A stretch of 41,002 nucleotides of DNA from Gemmatimonadales bacterium (GTDB lineage Bacteria; Gemmatimonadota; Gemmatimonadetes; Gemmatimonadales; GWC2-71-9). The stretch covers positions 1-41,002 of the forward strand of contig JAICWE010000027.1 in NCBI GenBank assembly GCA_025934955.1, given 5' to 3'. The position numbers and the translations under genes were made by a program. The number at the start of each line of letters is the position of its first letter. Position 1 is the first letter of the stretch. Of the stretch, positions 1 to 8,351 are shown piece by piece. The notes beneath the pieces were generated by a model. The model saw only the letters and a list, made by a program, of their open reading frames with translations. It was not told the origin of the DNA and did no database searches.

Positions 1-402
1 CACTTCGACAACGAGATCGACATGGCCGGGCTCAAGCGGTATCCCGGCATCCGTCGCGTCAACATCAAGCCGCAGTACGACGAGTGGGTCTTCCCCGACG
101 GGCACTCGGTGATGATCCTCGCCGAGGGCCGGCTGCTCAATCTCGGCTGCGCGACCGGCCATCCGAGCTTCGTGATGAGCGCCAGCTTCACCAACCAGGT
201 GATGGCGCAACTCGAGCTCCACGCCAACGCCGGCAGCTACGAGCGCAAGGTGTACACGCTGCCGAAGGCGCTCGACGAGGAGGTCGCGCGGCTGCACCTC
301 GACAAGCTGGGCGTCCGGCTCACGACGCTCTCGCCCGACCAGGCGGCCTACATCGGCGTGCCGGTCGAGGGGCCGTACAAGCCGGAGCACTACCGCTACT
401 AG
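1..402 (+). CDS. ahcY: Adenosylhomocysteinase, C-terminal part (5' end outside window)
   Basis: This is the 3' end of S-adenosyl-L-homocysteine hydrolase, the cytoplasmic NAD-dependent enzyme that splits S-adenosylhomocysteine into adenosine and homocysteine in the methyl cycle. The reading frame is open from base 1 (HFDNEIDM...). Family hallmarks are visible: the GHFDNEID-type segment at the left edge, [16 protein letters not shown] in the middle, and the conserved terminus KPEHYRY, where the C-terminal Lys/Tyr reach the NAD site of the neighbouring subunit. About 133 residues are present of roughly 430-470 in full enzymes. The gene converges on the M16 gene 22 bp downstream. Identification is secure; only the upstream part is missing. 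Confidence 0.97.
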   Translation, partial: HFDNEIDMAGLKRYPGIRRVNIKPQYDEWVFPDGHSVMILAEGRLLNLGCATGHPSFVMSASFTNQVMAQLELHANAGSYERKVYTLPKALDEEVARLHLDKLGVRLTTLSPDQAAYIGVPVEGPYKPEHYRY

Positions 403-424
403 CGACGGCGCGCGGCGCCGCCGC

Positions 425-1825
425 TCACGGCACCGCGGACTGATACGGCTGGAGCTGCTCGTCGATCTTCGAACGGTCACCGGCGACGATCAGCGTCATG
501 TTCTCCGGCTTGAGGTAGGTCCGCGTGATCCGCTGCACGTCCGCCGGCGTCACCGCGCGCACCCGCTTGACGAACTCGGTGAGATAGCTGCGCGGCAGCC
601 CCTGCACCTCGAGGAAGTTGAGCTGACTGATGAGCCCCTGCCGCGACGAGTTCTGCAGCACGAACGTCCCCGCCAGGTAATTCTGAATTCCCTTGAGCTC
701 CTCGGCGCTGGGGGGCTCGTTCTGGAGCCGGCGGATCTCGCCGTAGATCTCCTTCAGCGACGGCCCGGTCACCGCCGTCGTCACGTCGGCCATCTGCACC
801 CAGTAGGCGTCGTGCGCGCGGCTGGAGACCTGGCTGAACGGCGAGTAGGTGTAGCCCTTCTGCTCCCGGATGTTGCTGGTGATGCGGGAGATGAACGCGC
901 CGCCCAGCAACGCGTTCGTAACCAGCAGCGCGGTGTAGTCGGAGTCCTGCGGGGAGATCACCGGCAGGCCCAGATAGATGGTGGACTGGGCGGCGCCGGG
1001 CCGGTCGATCACGTCCACTACTCGCCTGGTGACCGGCTTCGGCGCGGGCGCCTCGGCCGCGCCACCGGAACCCCAGCCGTCGAACGCCTGTCTGACGGCG
1101 GCCTCGACGGCCTTCGCATCGAAGCGGCCGGACACGTAGAGGTGTGCGCGCGCGGCACCGTAGTTGGCGCCGTAGTAGCGGTGCACGTCGTCCAGGGTGT
1201 ACGCCTGGAGCATCGCCTCGGTGGGATAGAGCCGGCCGTACGGATGATCGGGATAGAGCTGCTTCCGGAACGCCGCCAGCGTCATGGACTGCGGCTCACT
1301 GGTCTCGATGCTGAGCTGGCGCGCCAGGTCGGCCTTGAGCCGCGCCAGCTCGCTCTCCGGCAGCGCCGGGTGCGACGCGACGTCGGCCACGAGGGCTACC
1401 ATCTTCGGCGCGAACTCGCCCAGCACGTCGCCGCCGACGCTCGCCTGATCGGCGCCGACGGTGACGTCGAGGTCGCCGCCCATCGCCGATGCCTGCGCCG
1501 CGACCTGCGCCGCGCTCAGCGTAGTGGTGCCCTCCTTCATCAGCTTGGCCGTGAGCTCGGCGAGCCAGATCTCGTTCGGCCCCTCGTAGACGTTGCCGGC
1601 GCGCACCTGGAGCTGCACCGTCACCTTGGGGAGCGTGCCGTACGGCACCAGCGTCACCGCCAGGCCGTTCGGCAGCGTGAAGCTCCGCGGCTCCGGCACG
1701 ACGAAGTCCTTCGGCGGCCCGCCCTCGGGCGGCGCCTGCTTCTGCGCACTGAGGGACGGAGCGAGCAGCGCGAGGGCGCAGAGGCCGAGCGCGGCGGGGG
1801 CGGCGATTGCCATCGGGCGGCGCAT
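425..1825 (-). CDS. M16-family peptidase-like protein, non-catalytic partner, secreted
   Basis: A 466-residue M16 (pitrilysin/insulinase-like) protein. The N-terminus MRRPMAIAAPAALGLCALALL...LSAQ is a signal peptide, so it should act in the periplasm. The fold is recognisable from FTLPNGLAVTLVPYGTLPKV and a C-terminal M16 half (KGYTYSPFSQVSSR). The zinc motif HxxEH is replaced by WLAELTAKLM, so this is probably the inactive, substrate-binding half of a two-subunit enzyme. I chose the ATG at 1825 because its A lies in the stop codon of the upstream M16 gene (TGATG), giving translational coupling; the frame stays open further upstream but inside that gene. Function as partner is inferred from the tandem arrangement. 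Confidence 0.9.
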   Translation of the reverse strand: MRRPMAIAAPAALGLCALALLAPSLSAQKQAPPEGGPPKDFVVPEPRSFTLPNGLAVTLVPYGTLPKVTVQLQVRAGNVYEGPNEIWLAELTAKLMKEGTTTLSAAQVAAQASAMGGDLDVTVGADQASVGGDVLGEFAPKMVALVADVASHPALPESELARLKADLARQLSIETSEPQSMTLAAFRKQLYPDHPYGRLYPTEAMLQAYTLDDVHRYYGANYGAARAHLYVSGRFDAKAVEAAVRQAFDGWGSGGAAEAPAPKPVTRRVVDVIDRPGAAQSTIYLGLPVISPQDSDYTALLVTNALLGGAFISRITSNIREQKGYTYSPFSQVSSRAHDAYWVQMADVTTAVTGPSLKEIYGEIRRLQNEPPSAEELKGIQNYLAGTFVLQNSSRQGLISQLNFLEVQGLPRSYLTEFVKRVRAVTPADVQRITRTYLKPENMTLIVAGDRSKIDEQLQPYQSAVP

Positions 1826-3243
1826 CAGTTGCCTCCCTTGCTCGGCGCCGTGCCGGCCTTCGCGGCTTCGAGGACGAGCACGGTGCGGTTGGTGGGACGG
1901 AGCCATTCCTGCGCGGTGCGCTGCACCAGCTGCGGCGTCACCTTGCGGAACTCGGGCTCGAGCCGGTTGATGCGCGACGGATCGTCGTCGAACAGCGCGA
2001 ACGCCGCCAGCAGGTCGGCGCGGCCGAAGCCGAAGAAGCCGCCCATGGTGTCGTACAGGTCGCTCCGCAGCTTGATGATGGCGCGGTCGATGGTCGCCTG
2101 GTCCACCGGCGTGGTGCGGAGCGACTCGATCGTTTCATCGGCGGCGGCCATGATCCGCTCCGGCGTCTTGTCCGCGTCGTGGAACAGCGAGACCGTCCAC
2201 AGCATCGGCCCGGCGTAGTTGTAGATGTTGCCCAGCTCGTTGATGGACGAGGTGATCTCGGCCGTGAGTCCCTGCCTCTGCACCAGCTGCTGGTACAGCC
2301 GCCCGTCGCGCCCCTCGCCCATGATCTGCTCGATCACCGCCATCGCGTAGTACTCCGGCGTGTTGCGCGGCGGCATGTGGTAGGCAAAGGCCAGCGCCGG
2401 CCGCGTCGCGAGCGAGTCCACCTTGCTGAACTTCCGCTCCACCGTCTGCCGCGGCTCGGTGAGGTCGGGCTTGGCCGGCGGATGGCCGGCCGGGATGCCG
2501 CCGAAGTACTTCTTCACCATCGCGAGCGCCGCGGCGGGATCGATGTCGCCCACCACCGCGAGCGCGGCGTTGTTGGGCACGTAGAAGGTGTGGAAGAACT
2601 GCTTCACGTCGGCCAGCGTCGCGGCGTCGATGTCACTCAGGTCGCCGTAGAAGTTGTGCGAGTTGTACCAGTTGCTGTTGGCGTACTGCGGCATGTCGAG
2701 CCAGGGGAAGCCGCCGTACGGCGTGTTGAGCACATTGACCTTCACCTCGTTCTTCACCACGCCCTGCTGGTTGGTGAGGTTGTCCTGGGTGATCGCCAGG
2801 CCCTTCATCCGGTCCGCCTCGGCCCACAGCGCGGTCTCCAGCTTGTTGCTCGGCACCACCTCGAAGTAGTTGGTGAAGTCGAAGCGGGTCGAGCCGTTCA
2901 GGATGCCGCCGTTGGTGGAGACCAGCCGGATGAACTCCATCTTGCCCAGGTTGGCCGAACCCTGGAACATCATGTGCTCGAAGAGGTGCGCGAAGCCGGT
3001 GCGGTCCCGCGGCTCGTTGCGGAAGCCGATGTTGTAGTAGACGGCGACGGCGACGGTCGGTGCGGTGTGATCGGGCGAGAGCACCACCTTGAGGCCGTTG
3101 GGCAGCTTGACGTACTGCACCGGGACCGTGAACGCCGGCCTCGACTGCGCGGTCGCGGGCGCGGCGAGCGTCGTGCCGCCCAGGGCGAGGGCGGCCAGCG
3201 CCGGGCCGGCGCGCCGGAATGTCCGGCGCCAGATCGTCTGCAT
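1825..3243 (-). CDS. M16-family zinc metallopeptidase, catalytic, secreted
   Basis: A 472-residue M16 peptidase with a signal peptide (TLAAPATAQS cleavage region). The inverted zinc motif is intact: GFAHLFEHMMFQG contains HLFEH, with a downstream glutamate in the NEVKVNVLN segment as the expected third ligand. The second M16 domain occupies roughly residues 200-450 with degenerate motifs, as usual. A GGAG ribosome site lies 5 bases before the ATG. Downstream it overlaps the non-catalytic M16 gene by one base, matching the known M16B pairs that form active/inactive heterodimers. It probably degrades peptides in the periplasm; the substrate cannot be deduced. Confidence 0.93.
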   Translation of the reverse strand: MQTIWRRTFRRAGPALAALALGGTTLAAPATAQSRPAFTVPVQYVKLPNGLKVVLSPDHTAPTVAVAVYYNIGFRNEPRDRTGFAHLFEHMMFQGSANLGKMEFIRLVSTNGGILNGSTRFDFTNYFEVVPSNKLETALWAEADRMKGLAITQDNLTNQQGVVKNEVKVNVLNTPYGGFPWLDMPQYANSNWYNSHNFYGDLSDIDAATLADVKQFFHTFYVPNNAALAVVGDIDPAAALAMVKKYFGGIPAGHPPAKPDLTEPRQTVERKFSKVDSLATRPALAFAYHMPPRNTPEYYAMAVIEQIMGEGRDGRLYQQLVQRQGLTAEITSSINELGNIYNYAGPMLWTVSLFHDADKTPERIMAAADETIESLRTTPVDQATIDRAIIKLRSDLYDTMGGFFGFGRADLLAAFALFDDDPSRINRLEPEFRKVTPQLVQRTAQEWLRPTNRTVLVLEAAKAGTAPSKGGN

Positions 3244-3328
3244 GGAAGCTCCTGTGGAGGTCGGCTGAGGTGGCGACTCTACGCCTTCATACTACCACGG
3301 GTTTCGTGCTCCCGCCCCCGGGCCGGCA

Positions 3329-5011
3329 TCACGCCACATCGTCCGCGCCGAGGGCCGACGCCTCGGCCCGGCGGTCGTCGCCGGCGCGCTCGGCGGCGGC
3401 GTAGATGAGGTGGGAGACGGCGGGCGGCCCGCCGCCCTGGTGAAAGGCGCGGGCCCGCGCCGCGAGCGTGCGGTCGTCCACGGTGGCGCGGGCGTGCTGC
3501 CGCAGGTGCTCGCCCCACGACTCGGCGACGAAGGTCTCGACCAGGCGGGTCGGATCGGCGGTGTCGCGATAAAGTCCCCACGTCATGGCGCCGTCGCGGC
3601 GGCGGAACTCCGCGACGTCGCGCATGGCGGCGACGAACCGATCCACATCCTCCGGTCGGATGCGGTACTCCACGGTGACGAGCACCGGGCCGTCGTCCTG
3701 GTCCAGTGTGCCGACGACGATCGGCTCGCGCTGGTGGGCCGACGGTGTCACATCCACCGCCTCGCCCGCGGCGAGCGGCCACCACTCCCTGGCGAGCAGT
3801 GTGATCGCCATCCCGATCGCGGCCAGCACCAGCGTCGCCCGGACGCCGACGTGCGACGCGATCGCGCCCCATACCGCACTCCCTATCGCCAGCCCGCCCA
3901 TGAACATCAGCACGTACACCGCGAGCATCCGCGCGCGGACCCAGTCGGCGGCGGCGTGCTGGGTGGCGGCGTTGAACGCCGGCATCACGCCGATCCACGC
4001 AACGCCGCCGAGGAAGAGCGCAATGCAGAGCAGCGGCACCGAGCCGAGCAGCCCGAGCCCGGCCATGGCGGCGGCGTAGAGCAGCGAACCCGCGGCGACG
4101 AGCCGGTCGGTCGAGAGCCGGGCGCGAACCGGCGGCAGCAGCGGCACGCCGACGATCGCGCCCAGGCCCAGCGAGCCGAGCAGCACGCCGTAGCCCAGCG
4201 CGCCGAGCCCGAGCTCGTAGCGCGCGAGCACCGGCAGGAGCGCCCAGAGCGCGCTGGCGAACGCGACGAAGAGCCCGCAGCGGATCAGCACCCCCTGCAC
4301 CGCCGGCGCGAAGCGCAGATAGCGCACGCCCGCGCGCATGGCGCCGAGGACGCGCTCGGCGGGCAGCGGGCTCGACACCACCGGCCGGCGCCAGCGCCAC
4401 AGCACGAAGACCATCGCGGTGAACGACACCGCATTCAGCAGGAAGACGGCGCCGCTGCCGATGGCGCTCACCAGCAGGCCGCCGATCGCGGGACCGATCG
4501 CGCGGGCGATGTTGGTGGAGACGCCGTTGAGCGACACGGCGTCGAGCACCTCGTCGCGCGGCACCAGGTCCTGCACCGTCGCCTGCCACGCCGGGGTGTT
4601 GAGCGCGGTGCCGAGGCCGAGGACGAAGGTGAGGAAGAGGAGCCGGTCCGGCGTCATCGCGCCGGCGATCGTCGCCAGGCCGAGCAGCGCCGCGGCGGCC
4701 AGCATCCAGCTCTGGGTCATGATGAGCAGACGGCGGCGGTCCACCACGTCCGCGAGCGCGCCGGCCGGCAGCGCGAGGAAGAGCACCGGCAGGCTCGCCG
4801 CCGTCTGCATCAGCGCCACCATGAAGGTGGACGACGTGAGCGTCGTCATGAGCCAGGTGGCGGCGGTGTCGTGCATCCAGCTGCCGACGTTGCTCGCGAC
4901 GGTGGCGATCCAGAGCGTGCGGAACACCGGCCGGGCGAGCGGCGCCCACGCCGATGGGCCGCTCGGCGCGGGCGGTACGGCAGGAGAGAGCGGCGGAGAT
5001 GACGCGGTCAT
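3329..5011 (-). CDS. MFS exporter (EntS/MFS_3 type) with C-terminal alpha/beta-barrel domain
   Basis: A 560-residue inner-membrane protein. Residues about 20-420 form a 12-helix major facilitator unit of the EntS-like MFS_3 group: PVFRTLWIATVASNVGSWMHDTAATWLMT at the start is typical, followed by GALADVVDRRRLL, the conserved loop between helices 2 and 3. Residues about 450-545 are a soluble extension resembling the small dimeric alpha/beta barrels of antibiotic-biosynthesis monooxygenase-like proteins (VTVEYRIRPEDVDRFVAAM, WGLYRD, ETFVAESWGEHLRQH). That architecture is common in this exporter family, but the substrate is unknown. It ends 85 bp before the M16 pair on the same strand and may be cotranscribed with it. 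Confidence 0.88.
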   Translation of the reverse strand: MTASSPPLSPAVPPAPSGPSAWAPLARPVFRTLWIATVASNVGSWMHDTAATWLMTTLTSSTFMVALMQTAASLPVLFLALPAGALADVVDRRRLLIMTQSWMLAAAALLGLATIAGAMTPDRLLFLTFVLGLGTALNTPAWQATVQDLVPRDEVLDAVSLNGVSTNIARAIGPAIGGLLVSAIGSGAVFLLNAVSFTAMVFVLWRWRRPVVSSPLPAERVLGAMRAGVRYLRFAPAVQGVLIRCGLFVAFASALWALLPVLARYELGLGALGYGVLLGSLGLGAIVGVPLLPPVRARLSTDRLVAAGSLLYAAAMAGLGLLGSVPLLCIALFLGGVAWIGVMPAFNAATQHAAADWVRARMLAVYVLMFMGGLAIGSAVWGAIASHVGVRATLVLAAIGMAITLLAREWWPLAAGEAVDVTPSAHQREPIVVGTLDQDDGPVLVTVEYRIRPEDVDRFVAAMRDVAEFRRRDGAMTWGLYRDTADPTRLVETFVAESWGEHLRQHARATVDDRTLAARARAFHQGGGPPAVSHLIYAAAERAGDDRRAEASALGADDVA

Positions 5012-5135
5012 CGGCCCCGAATGATAACGCCCGCCGCAGCGGCGGCATTAGAATTGGCGCGATGCCGCCGGCACCGTCCGGAGCCGCGCCGTCCCGGAGC
5101 GGCTCGGCTTCATCAACGATGGCGTGCGGCGGACG

Positions 5136-5615
5136 TCAGCGGCGGAATGCGCGGGTCCGAGTGCTGCGACCGCGGCTGATCGGGCCTCGCGCCAGCGCCC
5201 GGTCAACGACGCCGAGGACGTAATCGTACGCCTCGTCGAGTTCCGTCAACCGTGCCCGCACGCCCGGCTCCGCTCCCGGCAGCCGGCGGGCGTCGGTGAC
5301 GAGTTGGCGGAAACGCCGCATGCGTTCCAGGCGTAGTTGCAGACTTCGGAACGGCAGGTCGTCCGCGACGGCGTAGAAGTGCCGCCGATCGCCGGGCCGG
5401 GTGGAGCGGACGAGGATGCCGTTGAGGACGAGGTTGCGGGCGTCGGTGCTGACGCTCGCCTTGCTGATGCGCAGCTCGCGGGCGATGTCGTCGAGGCTCA
5501 TGGGGCGGCCTCGCAGCAGCAGGCGGCCGAAGATCCGGCCGCTGATGTAGGGCCGGCCCTCGTCCTCGAAGAACGTCCCCATCCGTTCCACGAACTCGGC
5601 ATCGGTGCGGCGCAC
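5136..5615 (-). CDS. GbsR/MarR-family transcriptional regulator
   Basis: A 159-residue winged-helix regulator. Residues about 10-90 match the GbsR/MarR pattern: FVERMGTFFEDEGRPYISGR, then a helix-turn-helix LDDIARELRISKASVSTDARNL and the wing RPGDRRHFYAV; the rest is a helical dimerisation tail. I chose the GTG at 5615 because AGGAGG stands about 5 bases upstream and the protein then begins right at the conserved domain; the frame is open further upstream but runs into the opposing efflux gene. It is divergent from the tripartite efflux operon at 5749, with 133 bp between, so local repression of that operon is the natural inference. Confidence 0.88.
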   Translation of the reverse strand: MRRTDAEFVERMGTFFEDEGRPYISGRIFGRLLLRGRPMSLDDIARELRISKASVSTDARNLVLNGILVRSTRPGDRRHFYAVADDLPFRSLQLRLERMRRFRQLVTDARRLPGAEPGVRARLTELDEAYDYVLGVVDRALARGPISRGRSTRTRAFRR

Positions 5616-5748
5616 GCGCCCTCCTGCTGTGGTGGGGTGGCCTGTGAAGCGATCGGTGGAGTAGCTCAAGGTAAGCGGTGCGGCTACGTTCAGGCAATAC
5701 TGAAATGGTGGCACGTTACGTTCCCGCGTTGGACACCGAGGAGAGCGA
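5616..5748. promoter_or_regulatory. Divergent promoter region with candidate operator
   Basis: This 133-bp spacer separates the GbsR/MarR gene (leftward) from the efflux operon (rightward). It contains an inverted repeat TTCAG-GCAATA-CTGAA at 5689-5704, a size and shape suited to a dimeric winged-helix regulator. On the minus strand TTGCCT followed after 18 bases by TACCTT is a plausible -35/-10 pair for the regulator and overlaps the repeat. I do not see a convincing -10 for the rightward operon. The rightward ribosome site GAGGAGAG lies just before the ATG at 5749. Confidence 0.5.
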
Positions 5749-7218
5749 ATGGGACGATGCAGGCGAGCGATGGCGGCCGGAGCGGCGCTTCTCGTGGCGG
5801 GGGCGTGCACGCCGGCGCTCCCCTCCGGCGCCGGCGGCTCGGCCGCGGTGGCGCCCGCGCCCAACGCCCGCTGGGCGCCGCCCGCGTCGCTTGCGCGCGA
5901 CACCACGCTGCCCCGCGTCGCCGTCCCGCCCGACCTGGCCGGCCGCATCGCGCGGCTCACGCTGGGTGACGTGGTGGACCTGGCGCTCCGCAACAGCCCG
6001 ACGACGCGGGAGAGCTGGGCCAGCGCCCGCACCGCGGCCGCGACCTTCGGCTCCCGGCGCGGCGAGTACTTCCCCACCCTCGACCTCGCCGGCAACGTCA
6101 CCCGCATCCAGACGGTGGCCTCGCAGGGCCGCTCGGCGGTGACGCAGTGGGTCTACGGGCCGAGTCTCACGCTCTCGTACCTGCTGCTCGACTTCGGCGG
6201 GCGGAGCGGCCGGATCGAGGACGCGCGGCAGGCGCTCTTCGCCGCGAATTTCGCCCACAACCAGGCGATCCAGGACGTGGTGCTGGCAACCGAGATCGCC
6301 TACTTCAACTACGTCGCCCAGAACGCGCTGCTCGCGGCGCAGCAGGTGACGCTCGAGGAGGCGGAGACCAACCTCGCCGCCGCCGACGAGCGCCGGAGCG
6401 TGGGCGTCGCGACCATTGCCGACGTGCTCCAGGCCCGGACCGCCGCCTCCCAGGCGCAGCTCGCGCTGGAGACGACCGAAGGCGCACGCCAGACCGCGCG
6501 CGGCGCGCTCGCGCTCGCGCTGGGCTACCCGGCCAACCTGCCGTACGACGTGGACAGCACGGCGGCCGAGGTGGCGGTCGGCGCGGTGGCGGACAGCGTG
6601 GACTCGCTCATCGTGGCGGCCATCCGCCTCCGGCCCGACCTGGCGCAGGCGCGGGCGCAGGTCGCGGAGGCCGACGCCGGTGTCACGGCGGCTCGAGGGG
6701 CGCGGCTCCCCACGCTCAACCTCACCGGCAACGGCGGGCGCACCTACACCTCGACGCTCACCCGCGGCGGCAACAACTACACGGTGAGTCTGGGGCTCGC
6801 GGTGCCGATCTTCAGCGGCTTCTCGCTCGAGTACAACGAAGCGGCGGCGCGCTCCCAGGGCGACGTCGCGCGGGCGCGGCTCGATCTGCTGCAGCAGCAG
6901 GCAGCATTTCAGGTGTTCTCCGCGTACTATGCCCTCCAGACCTCTACCCGGCGGGTGCGCACCGCGCAGGACCTCATGGCCAGCGCCACCCAGTCGCTCG
7001 AGGCGGCGCGGGCCCGCTACAAGGAAGGGGTCGGGAGCGTGCTCGACCTCCTCACGGCGCAGACCGCGCTGGCCGACGCCCGGGCCCAGCAGGTCCAGGC
7101 CCGGCTCGAGTGGCAGACCTCGCTCGCCCAGCTCGCCCACGACACCGGCTTGCTCGATCCGCACGGCGGAAGCAACCTCCACATCACCTCCGACTCGACC
7201 GCGGTGCCCAACCGATGA
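5749..7218 (+). CDS. TolC/OprM-like outer-membrane efflux channel (probable lipoprotein)
   Basis: A 489-residue outer-membrane factor of the RND-associated type. The N-terminus ends in LLVAGAC, a possible lipobox, so the protein may be lipid-anchored like OprM. Two outer-membrane efflux (OEP) repeats follow, each with long amphipathic coiled-coil helices (for example LRNSPTTRESWASARTAA, and YKEGVGSVLDLLTAQTALAD near residue 430), the latter being a characteristic OEP signature. GAGGAGAG precedes the ATG. Its stop overlaps the start of the adaptor gene (ATGA), so all three efflux genes form one operon. Confidence 0.93.
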   Translation: MGRCRRAMAAGAALLVAGACTPALPSGAGGSAAVAPAPNARWAPPASLARDTTLPRVAVPPDLAGRIARLTLGDVVDLALRNSPTTRESWASARTAAATFGSRRGEYFPTLDLAGNVTRIQTVASQGRSAVTQWVYGPSLTLSYLLLDFGGRSGRIEDARQALFAANFAHNQAIQDVVLATEIAYFNYVAQNALLAAQQVTLEEAETNLAAADERRSVGVATIADVLQARTAASQAQLALETTEGARQTARGALALALGYPANLPYDVDSTAAEVAVGAVADSVDSLIVAAIRLRPDLAQARAQVAEADAGVTAARGARLPTLNLTGNGGRTYTSTLTRGGNNYTVSLGLAVPIFSGFSLEYNEAAARSQGDVARARLDLLQQQAAFQVFSAYYALQTSTRRVRTAQDLMASATQSLEAARARYKEGVGSVLDLLTAQTALADARAQQVQARLEWQTSLAQLAHDTGLLDPHGGSNLHITSDSTAVPNR

Positions 7219-8351
7219 TCCCGACTCGTTCCGCCCGCACCCTGCGTCCGCTGCTCGCCGCTCTCGCCCTCGGCGGCACCGTCGCCGGCTGCGCCAGGAA
7301 GGCGCCGCCGCCGCCGCCGGCGGTGCCGGTGACCGTCGCTCCGGTGGAGCGGAGGGACGTGCCCTACACGGTGGACGCGACCGGCACCGTCGAGCCGATT
7401 CAGCGAGTCGCGGTCGAGTCGCAGGTCACCGGCATCCTCCAGCACATCGCGTTCAAGGAAGGCGACGAAGTGCAGAAGGACCAGGTGCTCTTCGAGATCG
7501 ATCCGCGGCCCTATCGCGCCGCGCTGGCGCAGGCGGAGGCGACGCTGGCGAAGGACCGGGCCCAGGCGGCGAACGCCGCGCTGGACGAGCAGCGCTACGC
7601 CACGCTGGCGCAGAAGGAGTACGTGACGGCGCAGCAGGCGTCGCAGACCAAGGCCCAGGCGGCGTCGCTCGCGGCCACGGTGCAGGCCGATGAAGCGATG
7701 GTCGAGAGCGCGCGGCTCAGTCTCCAGTACGCGACCATCCGGGCGCCGATCAGCGGGCGGGCCGGCAGTCTCAGCATGCGCGAGGGCAACCTGGTGAAGA
7801 GCGAGGGAACGACGCTGGTCACCATCAACCAGCTCCGCCCGATCCTGGTGCGGTTCGCGGTCCCGTCGCAGCATCTGGCGCGGCTGCAGCGCCGGCCGAT
7901 GAAGGACATCGCCGTCACCGTGCAGCCGCCGGGCGGCGGCGACGCCGCGACCGGCGCGCTCGCGTTCATCGACAACGCGGTGGACACCAGCACCGGCACG
8001 CTGCTGCTCAAGGCGCAGTTCCCCAACACCGACGGCACGCTGTGGCCCGGCGAGTACGTCACCGTGAGCGTGCGGCTCGACGTCGAGCCCAACGCCCTCG
8101 TCGTGCCGGCCGTCGCCGTGACCACGGGCCAGCAGGGCAGCACCGTCTTCACGGTGGACGGCAACAACAAGGCGACGACCCGCCCGGTGCGCGTGCTCCG
8201 CACCCAGGGCGACCTCGCCGTCATCGAAAGCGATCTCAAGCCGGGCGACCGCGTCGTGACCGACGGGCAGCTCCGGATCACGCCCGGCGCGACGGTGCAG
8301 ATCCGCACCACCGCGCCCGCCGCGCCGCGGGCGCCGCAGGAGGCTTCGTGA
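7215..8351 (+). CDS. RND efflux periplasmic adaptor (membrane fusion protein)
   Basis: A 378-residue membrane-fusion adaptor of the AcrA/MdtA type. It begins with a lipoprotein signal (TVAGC lipobox near residue 26), followed by a Pro-rich linker, a beta-barrel/lipoyl segment (VDATGTVEPIQRVAVESQVTG, then FKEGDEVQKDQVLFEIDPRP), an alpha-hairpin rich in Ala/Gln (about residues 100-170), the second lipoyl half (IRAPISGRAGSLSMREGNLV) and the membrane-proximal domain (VVTDGQLRITPGATV). The ATG lies in the ATGA overlap with the channel gene. It bridges the inner-membrane pump and outer-membrane channel. Confidence 0.94.
   Translation: MIPTRSARTLRPLLAALALGGTVAGCARKAPPPPPAVPVTVAPVERRDVPYTVDATGTVEPIQRVAVESQVTGILQHIAFKEGDEVQKDQVLFEIDPRPYRAALAQAEATLAKDRAQAANAALDEQRYATLAQKEYVTAQQASQTKAQAASLAATVQADEAMVESARLSLQYATIRAPISGRAGSLSMREGNLVKSEGTTLVTINQLRPILVRFAVPSQHLARLQRRPMKDIAVTVQPPGGGDAATGALAFIDNAVDTSTGTLLLKAQFPNTDGTLWPGEYVTVSVRLDVEPNALVVPAVAVTTGQQGSTVFTVDGNNKATTRPVRVLRTQGDLAVIESDLKPGDRVVTDGQLRITPGATVQIRTTAPAAPRAPQEAS

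Noticed and set aside
407..419. Terminator between ahcY and the M16 gene (GGCGC-GCG-GCGCC)
   Set aside because: Only five base pairs in a sequence of nearly pure GC and no T-tract; expected by chance.
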